From Bacteroidota bacterium (GTDB lineage Bacteria > Bacteroidota > Bacteroidia > UBA8524): a DNA stretch of 17,427 nt. The stretch lies in assembly GCA_003531115.1 (NCBI GenBank), contig DQHT01000147.1:38110-55536 (forward strand). Reading direction: 5' to 3'. This document shows, one piece after another, positions 15,001 through 17,427 of the stretch (within the stretch, counting starts at the first letter, position 1; each line of letters starts with the position of its first letter). The notes beneath the pieces were generated by a model. That model saw only the letters and a list, made by a program, of their open reading frames with translations, did not search any database and was not told where the DNA came from. Position numbers and translations under genes: made by a program.

Positions 15001-15794
15001 TTATCCAGAATATCCATATTTTAGATAAGCCTGTTGTGAATGTAGAGAAATTTCCTGCCTGTGTGACGCTCATGGCCGAATTGGAAGATCAAAGCACATT
15101 GACCGAACATACCATCACCCAATGGGATTGGCTTTGGGATGGAAAGAGCTATTCCGGGAAAAGGATCGGTGAAACGTTCCCTGATCCGGGCTATTATTCT
15201 TTTTCTCTGGGCCTTCGTACCAATAAGGGATGTGTGTTTCCAAATGTTTCAATCGACAGCATTTTTATTGCCCCAAAACCCACAGCGAAATTTGTGTCAA
15301 ATCGACCCTTTTCTTTGATGGATGACCCTGTATTTACCTTCACAAATCAATCGACCGGGGCTTCCATCAATCTGTGGGATTTTGGTGACGGCAGCTTTTC
15401 ATCCGATAATTCTCCTTTGCATACCTATGCTGATACCGGTATTTGGTGGGTTAAACTGAATGTAGAAAATAAGTATGGCTGTTTGGATAGTTTCACAAAT
15501 TCAGTACGCATTCGCCCTATGCTGGAATGTTATATTCCGAATGTGATCAGCCCGAATGGAGACGGGATCAACGATATGTTTGAGCCGGTTTGTGAAGGCC
15601 TGGAAGTGTATGAACTCTATATTCATAACCGATGGGGACAACAAATTTACCACAGCACCAATTCCGAACCCTGGCAGCCTTTTTCTGATACGTTCAGGTC
15701 CATTCCGGAAGGATTGTATGTGTACACCATGGTATTGCGCGATTACCTCGGAAATCCGAAGTATTACAAAGGGACCGTTGTCTTATTGCGTTAA
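12006..15794 (+). CDS. Large secreted PKD-repeat protein with IgGFc-binding-like N-domain and T9SS type B sorting domain
   Basis: This is a 1262-residue surface or secreted protein. A signal peptide (MIKQTLLSLLLSILCFPLFAQ) is followed by a region to about 430 that resembles the IgGFc-binding protein N-terminal domain (for example LLIPVETLGKEYYALAF near 127-143). Nine PKD-like beta-sandwich modules follow, with tryptophan/aromatic cores near residues 467, 554, 636, 714, 795, 877, 959, 1040 and 1123, about 82 apart. Only the first (YFGDGS) and last (LWDFGDGS) keep the canonical GDG motif. Residues 1175-1262 are the type IX secretion type B sorting domain: IPNVISPNGDGINDMF, IHNRWGQQIY, and GTVVLLR at the end. 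It should cross the outer membrane by T9SS and act as an adhesin or matrix protein (inferred). Paired cysteines mark the modules. Confidence 0.93.
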   Translation: MIKQTLLSLLLSILCFPLFAQNVSNEGKLFWVGHMGHIDGTGSNFALYITTDAATSALVRVSIPGGTYNQLHVIPSNQVVVVTLPSTQTYMNCTDCIRDQGVKIESMNHDVVVYAHIYSNARSDATLLIPVETLGKEYYALAFTQSPVSNSQRSEFMLVGVEDSTYIDIYPSVDILPSKTAGVKYTVMLNTGEVYHAQSNTDVTGTRLVARSANGIACKKVAAFSGSSFTRVGCTGASTGDNLYQQLFPTTSWGMEFVTAPLKTRNGDQFRVLAKYDSTKVLINGGTPQYLDEGEYYSFVSATPNYVQADKPVTFAQYPRTQNCDGVTGDPTLIVIPPIEQMVKYVAMYSSPYQNITGQYLNIITRTSDTSKFRLDGQKILFTSMANKPQFAYAMQTVNSGIHRMNSDSFFQVVAYGFGTVEAYGYAGGTNIKNLVQSISASRDSMCLGDTVTFRAEVNYVPTSMSWYFGDGSTDTVSMVHKHIYAAPGEYVVSLVTRKEGMVDCGSTDSTVYRVRVHAYPKAAFSIDENCLRDTFRFKDLSISTSTKSYVSKWSWTFGDSVNSVLQNPIRYFNRYDSFPVELVVWNNNLCSDTVYGAHFVNPHPEPSIVKNDTCPNLPAFFIDQSSIDQGTISLFLWQFDSITTASGQLVSFSSSDPGTHFLDLFLQSDSGCTANYRDSFVVYEQPLASFSVANACYGNPIVVNDSSLLAETYFWDYSDTSFIGPAIPYVFQDTGIYTLKLTVRSFNGCLDSTLEQVNIYPNPYARWKSFGNCLNDRYVFIPEFDTIAYPNWTYNWLIDGANMTGAGHELAFSSAGSKVVSLKVSSPEQCETTFNGTVYVNAQPVANPFYQQNCEAQPGQLIDHSDYKGSSNFYHRWTWGTATYYDSIKSIVPNAGMPAVAMLLVLTDSNCSDSAMVNLPAIPLPIAGFSSLGECPEAPVVHKDQSVSGLNDPLILRQWSLNGSSTGNLDSFGWTPATGGDYVVELQVVSQAGCRDTLIQNIHILDKPVVNVEKFPACVTLMAELEDQSTLTEHTITQWDWLWDGKSYSGKRIGETFPDPGYYSFSLGLRTNKGCVFPNVSIDSIFIAPKPTAKFVSNRPFSLMDDPVFTFTNQSTGASINLWDFGDGSFSSDNSPLHTYADTGIWWVKLNVENKYGCLDSFTNSVRIRPMLECYIPNVISPNGDGINDMFEPVCEGLEVYELYIHNRWGQQIYHSTNSEPWQPFSDTFRSIPEGLYVYTMVLRDYLGNPKYYKGTVVLLR

Positions 15795-15807
15795 AATGAT
15801 ATTTTTG
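15778..15807 (+). promoter_or_regulatory. Bacteroidota-type promoter of carA (TTG-N19-TATTTTTG)
   Basis: TTG at 15778-15780 and TATTTTTG at 15800-15807 are separated by 19 bp, the same arrangement as at rfbC. The -33 element lies inside the last codons of the PKD gene and the -7 box begins 6 bp after its stop. It ends 16 bp before the TTG start of carA, implying a leader of about ten bases and supporting that start. Confidence 0.62.
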
Positions 15808-15823
15808 CAGTCAAAATCTCCCA

Positions 15824-16918
15824 TTGGCACAGATTGCAAAACTCCCGTCGATTTTGGTTCTCGAAGACGGAACCGTATTTCATGGCACTTCAATTGGTAA
15901 AATTGGAACCACCACCGGTGAAATTTGTTTTAATACCGGTTTAACAGGTTACCAGGAGATCTTCACTGATCCATCCTATTTCGGACAAATTCTTATCGCC
16001 ACCGTTGACCATATTGGAAACTATGGCATCAGCGATGAGGACCATGAATCCGGATCGATCAAGATCGCAGGATTGGTCTGTAAAAATTTCGCCCATTCTT
16101 TTTCACGGGCCAAGGCGAAATACAGCATCCATGAATATTTTACCGAACAAAACCTGGTAGGCATAGCCGATATCGATACCCGCCAACTGGTGCGCTATAT
16201 CCGCCAGAAAGGGGTAATGAACGCCATTATCTCCTCAGAAGAGCTGGACGTGGAAGTATTGAAGAAAAAAGTGCTCGAGATTCCACATATGCACGGACTT
16301 GAACTTTCTTCTAAAGTATGCACCACCGAGGCCTATGAGATCGGGATGGAGAATGAAGGAAAAAAAGTAGCTGTTTTGGACCTGGGTTTGAAACAAAATA
16401 TACTCCGTTGCCTGCTCGACAGGGGATTAAAATTGAAGGTATTCCCGGCCAAAACCACCTATTCCGAAATGGCGGCCTGGAACCCTGATGGGTATATGCT
16501 CACCAATGGCCCCGGCGACCCGGCTTCCATGCCTTATGCCGTAGAAACGGTAAAACAGGTATTGGAGAATAATGTCCCGCTTTTCGGAATCTGTATGGGT
16601 AACCAAATTTTGGGAAGAGCCTGCGGACTGGAAACCTATAAAATGTTTAATGGCCACCGCGGTTTGAATCATCCTGTGAAAAACCTGCAAACCGGCCATT
16701 GTGAAATCACTTCCCAGAACCACGGATTTGCCATTAAAGACGAAGGTCTGGAAGCGGCAGGAGTGGAGGTTACCCATATCCATTTGAACGACAAAACCAT
16801 AGCCGGTATCCGTATAAAAGGAAAAAAAGCATTTTCGGTTCAGTACCATCCGGAGAGCAATCCTGGTCCGCATGATTCCCGTTATCTTTTTGACGACTTC
16901 GTTAATTCCCTGAACTAA
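15824..16918 (+). CDS. carA: Carbamoyl-phosphate synthase small (glutaminase) subunit
   Basis: This 364-residue class I glutamine amidotransferase hydrolyses glutamine and passes ammonia to CarB for carbamoyl phosphate, feeding pyrimidine and arginine synthesis. The N-terminal CarA domain shows LVLEDGTVFHG, GEICFNTGLTGYQEIFTDPS and IADIDTRQLVRYIRQKG. The glutaminase domain has LTNGPGDP, the nucleophile C257 in FGICMGNQ, NGHRGLNHPVKN, TSQNHGFA and the H342/E344 pair in VQYHPE. The start is TTG at 15824: an in-frame stop lies upstream at 15797-15799 and no ATG gives the conserved N-terminus. GICMGNQ has Asn260 where E. coli has His in GICLGHQ, and that His is not a member of the Cys-His-Glu triad. 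eno follows at 18 bp, an order common in Bacteroidota. carB is not in the window. Confidence 0.95.
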   Translation: MAQIAKLPSILVLEDGTVFHGTSIGKIGTTTGEICFNTGLTGYQEIFTDPSYFGQILIATVDHIGNYGISDEDHESGSIKIAGLVCKNFAHSFSRAKAKYSIHEYFTEQNLVGIADIDTRQLVRYIRQKGVMNAIISSEELDVEVLKKKVLEIPHMHGLELSSKVCTTEAYEIGMENEGKKVAVLDLGLKQNILRCLLDRGLKLKVFPAKTTYSEMAAWNPDGYMLTNGPGDPASMPYAVETVKQVLENNVPLFGICMGNQILGRACGLETYKMFNGHRGLNHPVKNLQTGHCEITSQNHGFAIKDEGLEAAGVEVTHIHLNDKTIAGIRIKGKKAFSVQYHPESNPGPHDSRYLFDDFVNSLN

Positions 16919-16924
16919 GTTTAA

Positions 16925-17427
<503 letters not shown>

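Noticed and set aside
16427-16873. Open frame of 148 codons on the minus strand
   Set aside because: It is fully antisense to the conserved glutaminase domain of carA and has no recognisable features.

Overview
The window looks like chromosomal DNA of a member of the Bacteroidota. I base this on the 1262-residue secreted protein that ends in a type IX secretion (type B, CHU/gliding-type) sorting domain, the DUF3078 outer-membrane-type protein, the Bacteroidota-style sugar transferase, promoter boxes of the TAnnTTTG type, the lack of clear Shine-Dalgarno sequences, and the carA-eno gene pair. The order or genus cannot be fixed from the sequence. I see no tRNA, rRNA, insertion sequence, prophage, CRISPR array or replication origin, and no gene-free stretch longer than about 205 bases.

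Layout. (1) 2-646, plus strand: the 3' end of malate dehydrogenase, then a small retropepsin-like aspartic protease. (2) 643-4135, minus strand: a coiled-coil membrane protein and a DUF3078 protein (11 bp apart, one operon), then a stand-alone receiver protein and a polyisoprenyl-phosphate sugar transferase (3 bp apart, a second operon). (3) 4227-5735, plus strand: rfbC (dTDP-rhamnose pathway epimerase) and tryptophan 2,3-dioxygenase. (4) 5736-5940: a 205-bp non-coding spacer holding a GC hairpin and an array of 8-bp repeats. (5) 5941-9623, minus strand: a NatA-type ABC ATPase, its permease, a secreted seven-blade WD40 protein and a RidA-family protein that resembles 2-aminomuconate deaminase. 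(6) 9701-11886, minus strand: a PaaE-like flavin/[2Fe-2S] reductase, a 100-residue protein of unknown function, csaA, and a small zinc-ribbon protein. (7) 12006-15794, plus strand: the giant PKD-repeat surface protein. (8) 15824-17427, plus strand: carA and the 5' part of eno.

How the genes may work together. Tryptophan 2,3-dioxygenase opens kynurenine degradation, and the convergent RidA-like gene may act late in the same route. The sugar transferase, its partner receiver and rfbC all point to extracellular polysaccharide or O-antigen assembly. The other genes are housekeeping (mdh, carA, eno, csaA) or cell-envelope functions typical of the phylum.

I do not see a clear undescribed system such as a defence island or a new RNA. 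The most striking pattern is in the PKD protein: nine tandem modules of about 82 residues, where cysteines flank every module boundary at an almost invariant 24-residue distance, broken only at the last boundary. Several start codons are corrected below: carA starts at TTG, rfbC at GTG, and csaA, the coiled-coil protein and the reductase start internally to the longest open frame.
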